NCBI GenBank assembly: GCA_018389105.1
Contig: JACATO010001046.1
Span: forward strand, 562,846-626,845
Direction: 5' to 3'
From: Nautilus pompilius
Taxonomy: Eukaryota > Mollusca > Cephalopoda > Nautilida > Nautilidae
Length of the DNA stretch: 64,000 nt
Part shown: in pieces, positions 35,978-45,934 of the stretch
Layout: every line of letters begins with the position of its first letter
How positions within the stretch are numbered: the first letter of the stretch is position 1
Translations under genes and position numbers: made by a program
Notes under the pieces: model-generated
Database searches by the model: none
What the model was told of the DNA's origin: nothing
Seen by the model: only the letters and a program-made list of their open reading frames with translations

Positions 35978-36882
35978 GTATTATTCTTATTAGGCTCTTA
36001 TTCTTATTATTATTCTTATTCTTATTCTATTCTTATTATTATTATTCTTATATTAGTATTCTTATTCTTCTTATTATTATTATTAATTCTTCTTATTCTG
36101 ATTCTATTTCTATTTTCTTATTCTGATTCTTATTATTATTATTATTATTCTTATTGATTTATTCTTCTTTATTTATTCTTCTTATTCTTCTTCGTCTTCT
36201 TCTTCGTCTTCTTCTATATTCTTATTCTGGATTCTTAGTCTTCTTCTTGCTTCTTCATTCTTATTCTGATTCGTTCTTCTTATTATTCTTCTGGTCTTCT
36301 TCTTCTTCTATTAGTAGTCTTCTTCTTCTTCTTTAGTCTTCTTCTTATTTAGGATCTTATATTTCTTCTTCTTCTTCTTATTCTTCTTCTAGCTTCTTCT
36401 TCTTCTTCTTCTTCATTCTTCTTCTTCATTCTTCTTCTTCTTTTATTCTGCTATCTTCTTCTTCTTCTTCTTCTTCTTTTCTTCTTCTTCTTTCTTCTTA
36501 TTCTTCTTCTTATTCTTCTTCTTCTATTTCTTCTTCTGCTTCTTCTTCTTCTTCTTCTGCTTCTGCTCTTCTTCTTATTCTTCTTCTTCTTCTTACTTCT
36601 TCTTCTTCTTCTTGTCTTCTTATTCTTTCTTCTATCTTCTTAGTCTTCTTCTTATGATTCTTCTTCTTCCTTCTTCTTCTTATTCTTCTCTTACTTCTTC
36701 TTTCTTTATTCTTCGTCTTCTTCTTCTTCTTCTTCTTATTCTTCTTCTTCTTCGTCTTCTTCTTCTTCTTCTTATCTTCTTCTTCTTCTTCTTCTTCTTC
36801 TTCGTCTTCTTCTTCTGCTTCTTCTTCTTCTTCTTCATTCTTCCTTCTTCTTCTTCTTCTTCTTCTTCTTCTCTTCTGCTTC

Positions 36883-36913
<31 letters not shown>

Positions 36914-37016
36914 CGTCTTCTTCTGCTTCTTCTTCTTCTTCTTCTTCTTCTTCATTCTTCTTCTTCTTTCTTCTTCTTTCTTCTTCTTTCTTCTTCTTCT
37001 TCTTCTTCTTCTTCTT
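35713..37016. repeat. 1.3-kb (TTA)n-to-(TTC)n gradient tract
   Basis: The tract starts as TTA triplets, mixes TTA and TTC around 36000-36250, and ends as nearly pure TTC. Phase breaks (single-base slips) are frequent. The 179- and 146-codon frames encode only Glu/Lys/Arg or Phe/Leu/Ser runs. The TTC part is homopurine-homopyrimidine and can form triplex DNA. Confidence 0.98.
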
Positions 37017-37517
37017 CCGTCGGCGTCTGCCCGCTTTCCCCCCCCGCATTAGTCAGGACCGGAAGTCTGGGTGATAAGCGCTGGTCGTCTCGTTTGGAGG
37101 GTTAATCTCGAGGATGCAGTCTCACGTACACTTGCCGGATTTCCTCCTAAGAAACTTTTACGTATTGCAGAAATACGTGACAGGAGAACGGGTCTGTGGC
37201 CGCGCGGAATCACCGGGTCTAGATATAGGCAGCGAGATGTTTCAGCAGCGATAGTTCTTTAGTTCTGCGGCCGGTCGCTGCTCGAGGAACTAGTGAAGAG
37301 TCAGGGTGATGGACGCCATTAAGGACGGATATCAGCGACGCGTGGTTACGTCCCCCTTGGATGGGCGGTAAAGACGGAAACGGGTCTCGTGACGTCTTCG
37401 TTCTCTGAGAAGGGTGGGGACTGTGAAAGCGAAATCTTCTTGCCGCCGCCCCCCCCCTAATGGCTGGGTCCGCCTTATACTCCGCGTACTAATTTAGGGG
37501 TGTGAGCTGGGACCATT

Positions 37518-37531
37518 TCGAGAGAGAGAGA

Positions 37532-37598
<67 letters not shown>

Positions 37599-37781
37599 GG
37601 TGACAGAGAGAGAGATGGTGAGAGAGAGAGAGAGATGGAGAGAGAGAGAGATGGTGAGAGAGAGAGATATGGTGACAGAGAGAGAGATGGTGAGAGAGTG
37701 AGATGGTGAGAGAGAGAGAGAGAGAGGAGAGAGAAGCTGGTGAGAGAGAGAGAGAGAGAGAGAGAGATGGTGAGAGAGTGA

Positions 37782-37813
<32 letters not shown>

Positions 37814-37960
37814 TGGTGAGAGAGTGAGATGGTGAGAGAGCGAGAGAGAGAGAGAGCGCAGAGGAGAGAGATGGTGAGAGAGATGAGAGAGAGAGAGAGA
37901 TATGGTGACAGAGAGAGAGCGCTGGTGAGAGAGAGGAGAGAGAGAGAGAGAGAGGAGAGA

Positions 37961-37998
<38 letters not shown>

Positions 37999-38036
37999 AG
38001 AGAGGAGCGAGAGAGAGAGAGAGCAGAGAGAGAGTC
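37518..38036. repeat. (GA)n tract with GATGGTGAGAGAG minisatellite
   Basis: GAGAGA runs are interrupted many times by GATGGTGAGAGAGTGAGATG or ATATGGTGACAGAGAG. The 233- and 187-codon minus-strand frames are Ser/Leu artefacts. Confidence 0.97.
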
Positions 38037-38202
38037 TTTATTGCTAAGCAAACACAATCACGACCCACTATTCTCTCTGGAAACTCAGCCTGCTTGTTTT
38101 GTTGTTTTTTCCAAAATAACCACTTTTTAAAAAATTTCTGCCATAGGTCCGCCATCGCTCGAATATACAGTACCATACCGCTGTTATTAATTTTTTTTAA
38201 AC

Positions 38203-38358
38203 ATGGCGTCGGAGTTACCTCGGAATGACGTCAGCTGTTATGAATATGACGCGATTAGTTGGTTGCTATATCCGCTGTCAGCTGTTTGGTGTTTAGCACC
38301 AGATTCGCGTCGTAGAGAAAAACTAAGAGAGTTCTTCGAGAACCGTGAAACGAACTAA
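38203..38358 (+). CDS. Candidate small ORF, 51 codons, next to a CRE
   Basis: An ATGGCG start in fair context (AAACATGG) opens 51 codons: MASELPRNDVSCYEYDAISW, then a hydrophobic stretch (roughly residues 18-33, AISWLLYPLSAVWCLA), then a highly charged C-terminus rich in Arg/Glu. A CRE octamer lies inside the frame at 38226. The layout (short polar N-terminus, one membrane-length hydrophobic segment, charged tail) is that of a small integral membrane protein. I recognise no family, and an open run of this length is not rare by chance. Confidence 0.25.
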   Translation: MASELPRNDVSCYEYDAISWLLYPLSAVWCLAPDSRRREKLREFFENRETN

Positions 38359-38812
38359 ATGGATGAACCGGTCAATGCAATACAAACCTAAAGAAGGCGA
38401 GCAACATATGAACAAAAGGTCCAGCCAGCCGTGTAAAGGAGCAGCATGCACAATGACGGCTTCATATTAGTAAGTTGTCCTTTACATGCGTTAAGCCAAC
38501 GGAAGAAGATTCTAAAGAGCGCATCCTGTACATTCAGAGTAAATGTCACCCGCTTTCGCTAAGTCGTTTACCCCAGTCTGCTGACGGGGCTCGTCGGGTT
38601 GAAGTCCCTTCGGGCACTTGCTCAAACTGGCTCGGGGCGCATGCGCTGTCAACCACTCTCTCCTGAGAAAGAAGGTAACGAACGGGTCACCGGCCGATCA
38701 GATGACCACGACAGACGGTTGGTGCAGTTTCGGAAGCGAGGTCAGTTTAATGTCTGCTCGCCGTTGTGACCATGAGAATGACGGAAAGAAATAGGAAATG
38801 TATTTACGAATC

Positions 38813-38848
38813 GTCTCTCTCTCTCTCTCTCTCTCTCCCCCCCCCCCA
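38813..38848. repeat. (TC)n followed by C-run
   Basis: Pure TC repeats pass into a run of ten Cs. Flanking DNA (38360-39030) shows no supported gene. Confidence 0.9.
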
Positions 38849-39029
38849 AGGCCGACAACAATCAAGGCGACGATAAGGACTTCAGCTGAGACTTTATTTG
38901 GTTGAATTCAATCGGTGGATTGGTTATCGCCCTTAGCAGTCCAGTGACCGACAGCGCCTTGGCACCTGGTGGCATGGAAATGAGTTATCGACACTGGGCG
39001 AGCGAACAAACAGACAAAAACACTTTATT

Positions 39030-39047
39030 TTAAAATTATTATTATTT

Positions 39048-39092
<45 letters not shown>
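39030..39092. repeat. (AAT/GTA)n trinucleotide tract
   Basis: A short ATT run is followed by about 15 GTA/TAG triplets. Confidence 0.95.
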
Positions 39093-39581
39093 TGTTTATA
39101 TACGCTTTTTGAATATTTGAAACACTCCTACCATAATATAATTTTAGCCACCTGATATTTTTATTATGAGTTACTTTGTTGTTTCGGAAAACGGCAAATA
39201 AAGACAAGCAGTGATTCTGTATGTTAGCACCTGATTGGACCTCCATCTACCCTGAATGGCAGTAAATCAACAAGATTTTGTATTAAGGTTTGACCAACCT
39301 CCCCCACCCGTTTCATCACATTAGCAAAACGTGGACGGGTTGGCCTCAGCTGATAATCTAGACGTTCTCATAAAGGCTCAATCGGTTCTGCTTCAGGGAT
39401 TTTGGGTACCCAGGGATGCCTTGAGTTCTTTCCCTTAGTGTGGCCGCCACGTGTTCGGTTTCTGATGAGTTTTAACTGTATCCCAAGTCTAACCGAGAAA
39501 TTATTGGTTTCATTCGCTCAGTACTTTGTGCCGGCCCGTGCCGCGTGGGGCTTTTATCCGAATAGTCCGGCTTCCCTTCAG

Positions 39582-39600
39582 CTACCATCGAAATGTTCTG
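39582..39600 (+). other. Candidate 19-nt microexon
   Basis: A pyrimidine-rich acceptor (CGGCTTCCCTTCAG, ending 39581) and a perfect donor (CTG then GTAAGTTC at 39601) enclose 19 bases. Both sites are strong, but there is no coding corroboration. A longer exon ending at the same donor is the main alternative. Confidence 0.2.
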
Positions 39601-40045
39601 GTAAGTTCTTTCGCCGTGAAAGTTGGCAATATCCATTGCTGCGAGCCGGAAACTTTACTTTAGTCCAAATTTAAGAAAGAAAACTCAATAAAAGCAATAA
39701 TATAATTTAAAGTTTATAAAACAAACCCATCGTTGGGGGGGATGGGGTTAATGGCTAGATTTGAGTTTTACTTTCCTTCTAAAGGCGTTAATTGCTGCGC
39801 TGCCCAATCGTTTTTTTTTTAAAATAAAAATAGCGACCTCAACTTGGAAGACTGTTCGGAAGAAGTCCAAAACAAACAGTTCGCCAAGTCCAGGAATTTA
39901 GATAATTTCAGAAAATAAAACCGACGGAATCGTGGATGGATGAAATAAATTACGGCGAAAACGTCAGGGGTAAATCGAAGTATTTTCTCTGTTAACCCTA
40001 TTTCCCTCCCGCCCGCGGATTCTTTCCAAATGCGCGCGATGACCG

Positions 40046-40201
40046 TTGTCCGCGGCGACGTCAAGAAGACCAGTTACAAGCAAACGTATTACATCCGGGC
40101 TCTGTTCAGATTAATAAAAAAAAACAAAAAGCACCGTAACAGCGCTTAATCTAGTTTTACAAGGAGACAGAGAGTGGTAGCGATGACGTCACCGCGGACA
40201 A
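40046..40201. repeat. 18-bp inverted repeat containing a CRE
   Basis: TTGTCCGCGGCGACGTCA at 40046-40063 matches the reverse complement of 40184-40201 at 17 of 18 positions. The right arm holds a full TGACGTCA and the left arm CGACGTCA. The arms are 120 bp apart. It could be a paired regulatory site or a small MITE. Confidence 0.5.
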
Positions 40202-40602
40202 GGAGTAGCAACATGCGGTTTAGTAATTCCTGTACATGCGTAGTGTGTGTTATTTGTGGCTGTCTAAGAAAGCAAAGGTTGTCTACCTTGAATCATAAAA
40301 AGAAACTTTCACGTGGATTGTTTAGAACCCAGACGATTTTTTTTCCGCTTGCTCAGCAAAAGGTCTTTCTGGATTTTAAAAAAAAATAAAAATACAACCT
40401 CCTTAAATCATCATTTAATTTACTGGTAACCGAGAAAGGGCTCTGTTAGGTTGTTGTTTCCCATTTATTTAAAATATATCATAAATAACTGCAAAGGATA
40501 TTCTCGAGACATGGCTTCGCGCACTTCCCTGTTATAATTTCAGGTCACGGTGACCTACGAGGCCTTATTCTCGTAGAAACGAGGTTGACCGGAAATGGAA
40601 GC

Positions 40603-40700
40603 GTTGTTGTTGTTGTTGTTTAAGGTCTGAAGGGACTTGCTAATTGCTGATTTATTCCGTGACTAGCTGGTTGTTGCTGTGGGGGGGGGACACGTTTCTT
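40603..40700 (-). mobile_element. SINE tail, minus orientation
   Basis: A (GTT)n run at 40603-40620 reads as a (CAA)n tail on the minus strand. The sequence that precedes it on that strand, AAGTCCCTTCAGACCTTA, resembles the SINE 3' end at 24.9 kb (CAGACCTCA). The 5' end of the copy is not resolved. Confidence 0.35.
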
Positions 40701-40928
40701 TACTCATAAATACATTTTAAAATCTTTAAAAAATGGTCTATTCAACTGAATTCGAGGCGCTCTCATTGCTCATGGCAGACTGGTTCGGACTGGGATTATC
40801 GCCCTTGCTCGGGCTCGGTTCTCTTTTAATCAGTCGCCACGGACTCCACATTTTCAGATGAAAAAAAAATCTTTAAAATTGTCTCTCTTTTAAATACAAA
40901 TTGCGTTTGTCTTTTGTTTTTTTTGCAG

Positions 40929-40952
40929 CAAAGTATTCATAATACTGAAAAG
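40929..40952 (+). other. Candidate 24-nt microexon
   Basis: A very strong acceptor (TTTTGTTTTTTTTGCAG, ending 40928) precedes 24 bases in an open frame (QSIHNTEK). These end AAG at a GTAATT donor. The length is divisible by three and phase-neutral, as is typical of animal microexons. The weak +5/+6 donor bases lower confidence. Confidence 0.2.
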
Positions 40953-41674
40953 GTAATTTTGATTTGAAATATAAATCCTCTGAACCCTAAGATGGCAGAG
41001 AAGTCATTCATTTTATCATTTTCGACAAATTAATTTTCCCCACTAGTAAATCGTCTTCTGTTCTTTTCTTTTGAGAAATTGCTTGAAAAGATATCTTTTT
41101 TTTTTTACATTGCATTTTATTTTCTAAGCGAAACTATTTGGGCGAACAAAACAATTTTTCTTTTTTTTTAAGAAAATTATCTTGTTTTTCTAAAGTTCTG
41201 GTAAAATGGCACCACATTTTATTGTTTTGTGTCTCTCCGCCACCATAGCATTAAGAATGTTATCGGTTTCATCGATCAGAAGACAAAAGCAGACCGGCTG
41301 CGTGGGGGGGGCGACGGTATTTTATGGTACGTATCGTATGCTTATTAACTGTGGAAATAATGTTCTCTCTGCCAATTATTTAAACGCACGCACGCACGCA
41401 CTATATTTGCATAGATGGTGATCTAGAGTGACTCCATTAATACGCATAGCGTGACGCTGAAACTGATAGGTTCAATAGCAAACTGGCCATAATAAAAAGA
41501 AAAGACGGGTCGAGTTATCTTTGTGTTTACTTGGCGATTTCAGTACTATAACAAACGTGTTGATGGCTTTAACTGATATCCTATTAAAACAAAATTAATA
41601 TTCTAAATAGAATTCGGCTAAGCTAGTGTATATATGTATTGGATTTCTATATTATGAGTAAGAAAAGCTAAATG

Positions 41675-41695
41675 TGACGTCATGTCGAGGTAAGA
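41675..41695 (+). promoter_or_regulatory. CRE overlapping ATG and a splice donor
   Basis: TGACGTCA at 41675-41682 overlaps an ATG (41682). After TCG AG this meets GTAAGA at 41690, an AG/GTAAGA donor. If used, it would be a first exon with under three codons. About 260 bases downstream, TTTCTTACAG (ending 41944) and GTGAGT (41955) enclose ten bases. All of this is consensus matching only. Confidence 0.2.
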
Positions 41696-42607
41696 CGACA
41701 TTAGGTTTATCAGGAATCACAATCTATAATCGATATAACAGAGATTATCCATGACAAAACAAGTAGCAAATGGTGTATTTAACTATAATGCTTATTCAAG
41801 AGTGCATATTTTCAATGAACTAGCCCAAAATCGTTTCGGTTTACAAGCGAATAGATTTCCCACGCATCTTTCTTATAGATGGCCTCGGGTGAGAAAACGA
41901 GGCTAAATAAGGAGAAGAAACAATGTACTTTACCTTTCTTACAGTTGTCTTCATGTGAGTAAAGCTGGCCATTTCCAGTCTTTACTGGTGCTAAGACAGG
42001 GTGAAAGGAGGGCTAACAGAGTTTAGGGTGTTGGGGTGGATCCCTAAACATCCTTGTCTAGAATGCTTGCGTTACGACGGAGTGGGTATTTTAAACTACT
42101 CTAAAAAGGGAATCGCAAAAATTTTAAAAAGGGCCTTCCAAGGTCAATCATTAAGTTGTTTACTTCGAAAATTTTACCTTACAGATTACAGTTTGTAGCT
42201 ATACCTCCAGGGAGTTATAAATGGGTCTGTGCAGACGGATACCATTCGAACTCCGCCGGCATAAGAACGCAGCCATTTTAAGATGTCTAAAAATAAGGAG
42301 GACATGATCAAATAAAAGCACAATTGGATTGTCACGTGTCACCTGGAGCAGGTTGGCGGAAATCTTCGAACTAACTGTCGATTAAGAGAATCCGAGTTGT
42401 CTGTTCGTGAGAACATTTCGTATCCATCGACTTCTTTAGAATTACTGAAGCGATCATTTCGGCTTATCCGAGTTTATTCTAAAACTAACCCCCCCAAACC
42501 TATTGAAATACCGTAATTGGGCATCTTTGTAAATTGTGTTAATCTCTATCCATCCATATAATGGGAGATAAGCTAATATCGAGAGCGGATGTCCTCGAGC
42601 TTTTGCT

Positions 42608-43450
42608 TCATCTCGGTGGCCTCCCCTGCAGTCGCGGTGGTATCTTTTCTAACGGCCATTTCCGTGTGTCATTTACTCCCTGTTTCTGTCCGGTCAGACC
42701 GAAGGTATTCCAGAAATAATGTTCAGTAAGAGAGAATCTTGAGATCGCGATGGCGGGCGGAGGGGAGGGGGCCATATAGCTAGCTATTCTAAGCGTCCAT
42801 TGATTCGGATGAATATTTGTGGTCATCGTCTGTTTTGAAATGAATCCTCAGCCAACGAGACGTAGTCATAACGACATGGCGAGTTTGGGGGGGGGGAAAA
42901 ATACGAAGGGAGATGTTTGTCGTCTTTTTGCATAACTCGGCTTGGCTTTCGGGAGTCTCCATCCGGATTTTCTGGGAGCGCCCTCTGCCCCCCAACGATC
43001 TGGACTTTCCTTTGCCCTTCTTTTGAAAAGTACAGTAAAAAAACAATGGAGCTGCTTATTCGTCTGTCCATATAACTTATTGTCCTGCCGCCGATGGACC
43101 AGTTCTTGTCAGCTTTGGCCCTTTCGAGTCTGTTTAGCTTCTCTCTGGCTTTATTGAAGGAGTTTATCGGATAGAACCCCCTAAAGCGATGTTCAATGCT
43201 GGTTAGGGCTGCTCTCGCTCTCTCTCTCTCTCTAGGCCCTCCTGCTGCAACCATAGACGCTCTCGAACGACTGTATATCAAGCCTGTCACCGAGGGTTAG
43301 CTCCCCTTCCGGCCGGCCGAACTCGCCGGCCCTGCACAACGCGCTCAAGAGTACAGATGGCACCTTCCGGAGACACGATATCGGTCCAAATTTTCTCGAA
43401 GCCAAAATCCAAACTCGTGCTTCTTGAGAAATCGCCCATCTTTTCTCCAT
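42608..43450 (-). other. Overlapping open frames, unrecognised
   Basis: The minus strand has a 155-codon frame (42823-43290, contains INSFNKAREKLNRLERAKA) and an overlapping 85-codon frame. A short (TC)n at 43208-43232 breaks up the region. The composition is coding-like over 42950-43180, but no family is recognised. A decayed element is possible. Confidence 0.2.
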
Positions 43451-43520
43451 GCTTCAGTGGAAAGATAGCACTCGCTCCTGTTTCTATCAAGTGCTGCCAG
43501 TGCCAAACGCATCACCCTGA

Positions 43521-43554
43521 CTGATGATAAGTGAAATTCTGAAGACCGAAACGT
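43521..43554 (+). repeat. CTGATGA...CGAAACGT hairpin-module copy
   Basis: CTGATGA is followed after 19 bases by CGAAACGT. It is the sixth copy in the window. A partial form, GAGCCGAAACGTTT, lies at 50491-50503. Confidence 0.4.
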
Positions 43555-43987
43555 AACATTATTCGGACATGCGATAAGGGCCATTGATAAATGGAGCTCT
43601 ATCCAGAGCGCAGAAAAGAAATACCCTTATTGTAAATATTGTCACCATCGCATGTAATCTTCTTTGTCTTTTTAATTATTTATTAAATATTTACAATAAT
43701 ATAATTTTTGTTTGTGTAAAATACATTCGGCAAACGTAGATTAGTCAGGGGATGGGGGGGCTATTAAAATAAATATTCTTTAGAAACTCAGACTTCAGGC
43801 ACTGCTTCGACAATTTCTTTTGGTAACCTAATCTGCATCAATAACTCCGGAAAAGTTTGAGGCGATGTTAAATCGTCCCCGCTATCCATCGGCGATTTTA
43901 TAGTAAGAAGGCCGCGATCAACTTCGTGTTTGTCATAAATATGCATGGCACTGAGCGGAGTTCAGTGTAGCGTCATAACTATGCAAG

Positions 43988-44116
43988 ATGGCCGCCGTGC
44001 TTTATAATCTTTCTCTTGTTTCTGACCTCCCGGTCTTTCCTATTGTTGCTTCAAAGAAGATAAACAGATCAATTTCTGGCCTTCTCCCCCGTGTTGTTTT
44101 ACGGATATTTGAATAA
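43988..44116 (+). CDS. Candidate small ORF, 42 codons
   Basis: CAAGATGGCC gives a strong start context. The frame begins MAAVLYNLSLVSDLPVF and continues with Lys/Arg/Ser/Leu-rich sequence to a stop at 44114, somewhat like a mitochondrial presequence. A half-CRE (GCGTCATAA) lies upstream. The opposite strand is also open (44002-44259, 85 codons, begins MLGEVSNLLRTTCQ, preceded by a CACGTGACC E-box), so only one of the two can be coding, if either is. Confidence 0.2.
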   Translation: MAAVLYNLSLVSDLPVFPIVASKKINRSISGLLPRVVLRIFE

Positions 44117-44259
44117 CGTTTGTTTACGCACAGACATGAGAAAATTAAGCAGTCACTCAAGATTGAAAGGGCACCTGGGTTAGTCTGGAACCACACACAG
44201 ATGTCACTGGCCACGCGTTGACACGTCGTGCGGAGAAGATTGGACACTTCCCCGAGCAT

Positions 44260-45530
44260 CGGTGTTGGTCACGTGTTCAGCGCAGTTTGTTTCTGATAAT
44301 CGGCCAGGCCATGGAAAAGTTGCGATCTCAAGACTTACTTTCTTTTTCTTTTAAATAATTTTAGTATTGCAAAGGTGATGTGAGGCTGGGGAACCGTCTG
44401 CTATAAAAATATTGAGATCCTTACTTCTAGAGAGAGAGAGACTCTTCTAAACACGCTTCACTTTTAAGGTAATTCCCGATACAATTCTCTCACTACGCCG
44501 CCGGCGAGATATAGACTGGACAAACGTCCGCGTGATGAGACAGCGCCAAGCCGCCAATCTATGGGTACTCCTTTTTCTCTGACCGAAAGCTCGTTGTTAT
44601 TTTGGATAAATGCTTTCTTGTTGTTGTTTTTCTTTTTTTAGCAGACTAATTATCGCCCTTTTCGGATCACTGAAAAGTATTTCAAGATGGCGTCACTTTT
44701 AAGAACTGCTATCTGACATTTTCAGCTGATGCTTTTTTATTTTCAGAAACAGTTAGATCAGGAATTACGTCGTTCATTTCGGATCAGTAACTGGGTAATT
44801 TAAGCTGAATTTGTACAGCGCGCACAGACATCCAAAATTCATTGTTGTTTCTCTTATTTGATGTCATTCGAACGTTTCCGAGACCTGAACACTTAATTGG
44901 ATCTCGACTCATATAATAAGAAATCAATTTTTCTAAAGAAAATTGGTGTTATTCGCTTTTTCATGGATAAAAAGGCAAATGAATTTTACTTTTTTTCTAT
45001 ATTTTATATAATACTTCGTCGCTTTCTAAACTCTTTTTTTTTCCCAAAAAATCTCTAACTAGTATTTTTTCTGTTATTTAGACGATGGCAATATTCTTCT
45101 TATAAACAAAGTCTAAAAAGCAAACTTTGAAACACTAAATTTGTTTAAATTTATTAAATTAGAAATATACCATAATTGAAATAGACTGAGGCAAGACAAA
45201 AGGAGAGTATGAAGAGAGTGGAAAGAGGCAGAGATTGAGGCTTGGGGAGGGGATAGAAAGCGAAACGAAGATGTAAGTGGCAGGAAAAAAAAAGAAGCAG
45301 AATTCATTGTCTTCTTATGGCGAACATGGAGATAGATTCTCAATAACTGATTATTTAAAATGTTTTTAATTGCTCGATTTTGCGGCTGTTTCTTCGCGAC
45401 TTACTCTTTCTACTTCTTCTTTTCAAGCACGAATCGTTAATAAGACTTTCGTTAAAGAAGATGAAGATGCGACTGCGGAGGTAATAACGTGATACCAACA
45501 GAAAGAAAAAAAAAAAATATAATATATATA
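44260..45530. other. Unique AT-rich DNA
   Basis: ATGGCGTCAC at 44687 opens only eight codons. An acceptor TTTTTTATTTTCAG ending 44746 is followed by 48 open bases (begins KQLDQELRRSF) and a weak GTAATT donor. Nothing stronger is seen. Confidence 0.4.
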
Positions 45531-45532
45531 TA

Positions 45533-45637
45533 TATAGAAAAAGAGAGAGAGAGAGAGAGAGATGGGGTGAGGAAGAGACGGATGAAGAGAGAGAGAAATA
45601 GAGAGAGAGAGAGATGGGGTGAGGAAGAGACGGATGA

Positions 45638-45695
<58 letters not shown>

Positions 45696-45930
45696 GGTGA
45701 GGAAAAAAACGGATGAAGAGAGAGAGAGAGAGATGGGGTGAGGAAGAGACGGATGAAGAGAGAGAGCGAGATGGGGGTTAGGAAGAGACGGATGAAGAGA
45801 GAGAGAGAGAGCGAGAAGCTGCTTTGGTGAGGAAGAACGGATGAAGAGAAGAGAGAGAGACTGGGGTTGAGGAAGAGACGGATGAAGAGAGAGCTAGAGA
45901 TGGGGTGAGCAGAGACGGATGAAGAGACGG
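45533..45930. repeat. GA-based minisatellite, GATGGGGTGAGGAAGAGACG unit
   Basis: (GA)n runs alternate at least seven times with GATGGGGTGAGGAAGAGACG then GATGAAGAG. The anchor is conserved while the (GA)n length varies. Confidence 0.95.
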
Positions 45931-45934
45931 AGCG

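Noticed and set aside
36510..37052. Long Glu/Lys/Arg and Phe/Leu frames
   Set aside because: They are direct translations of (TTC)n/(GAA)n.
37475..38176. 233-codon Ser/Leu frame
   Set aside because: It is a translation of (GA)n/(TC)n minisatellite DNA.
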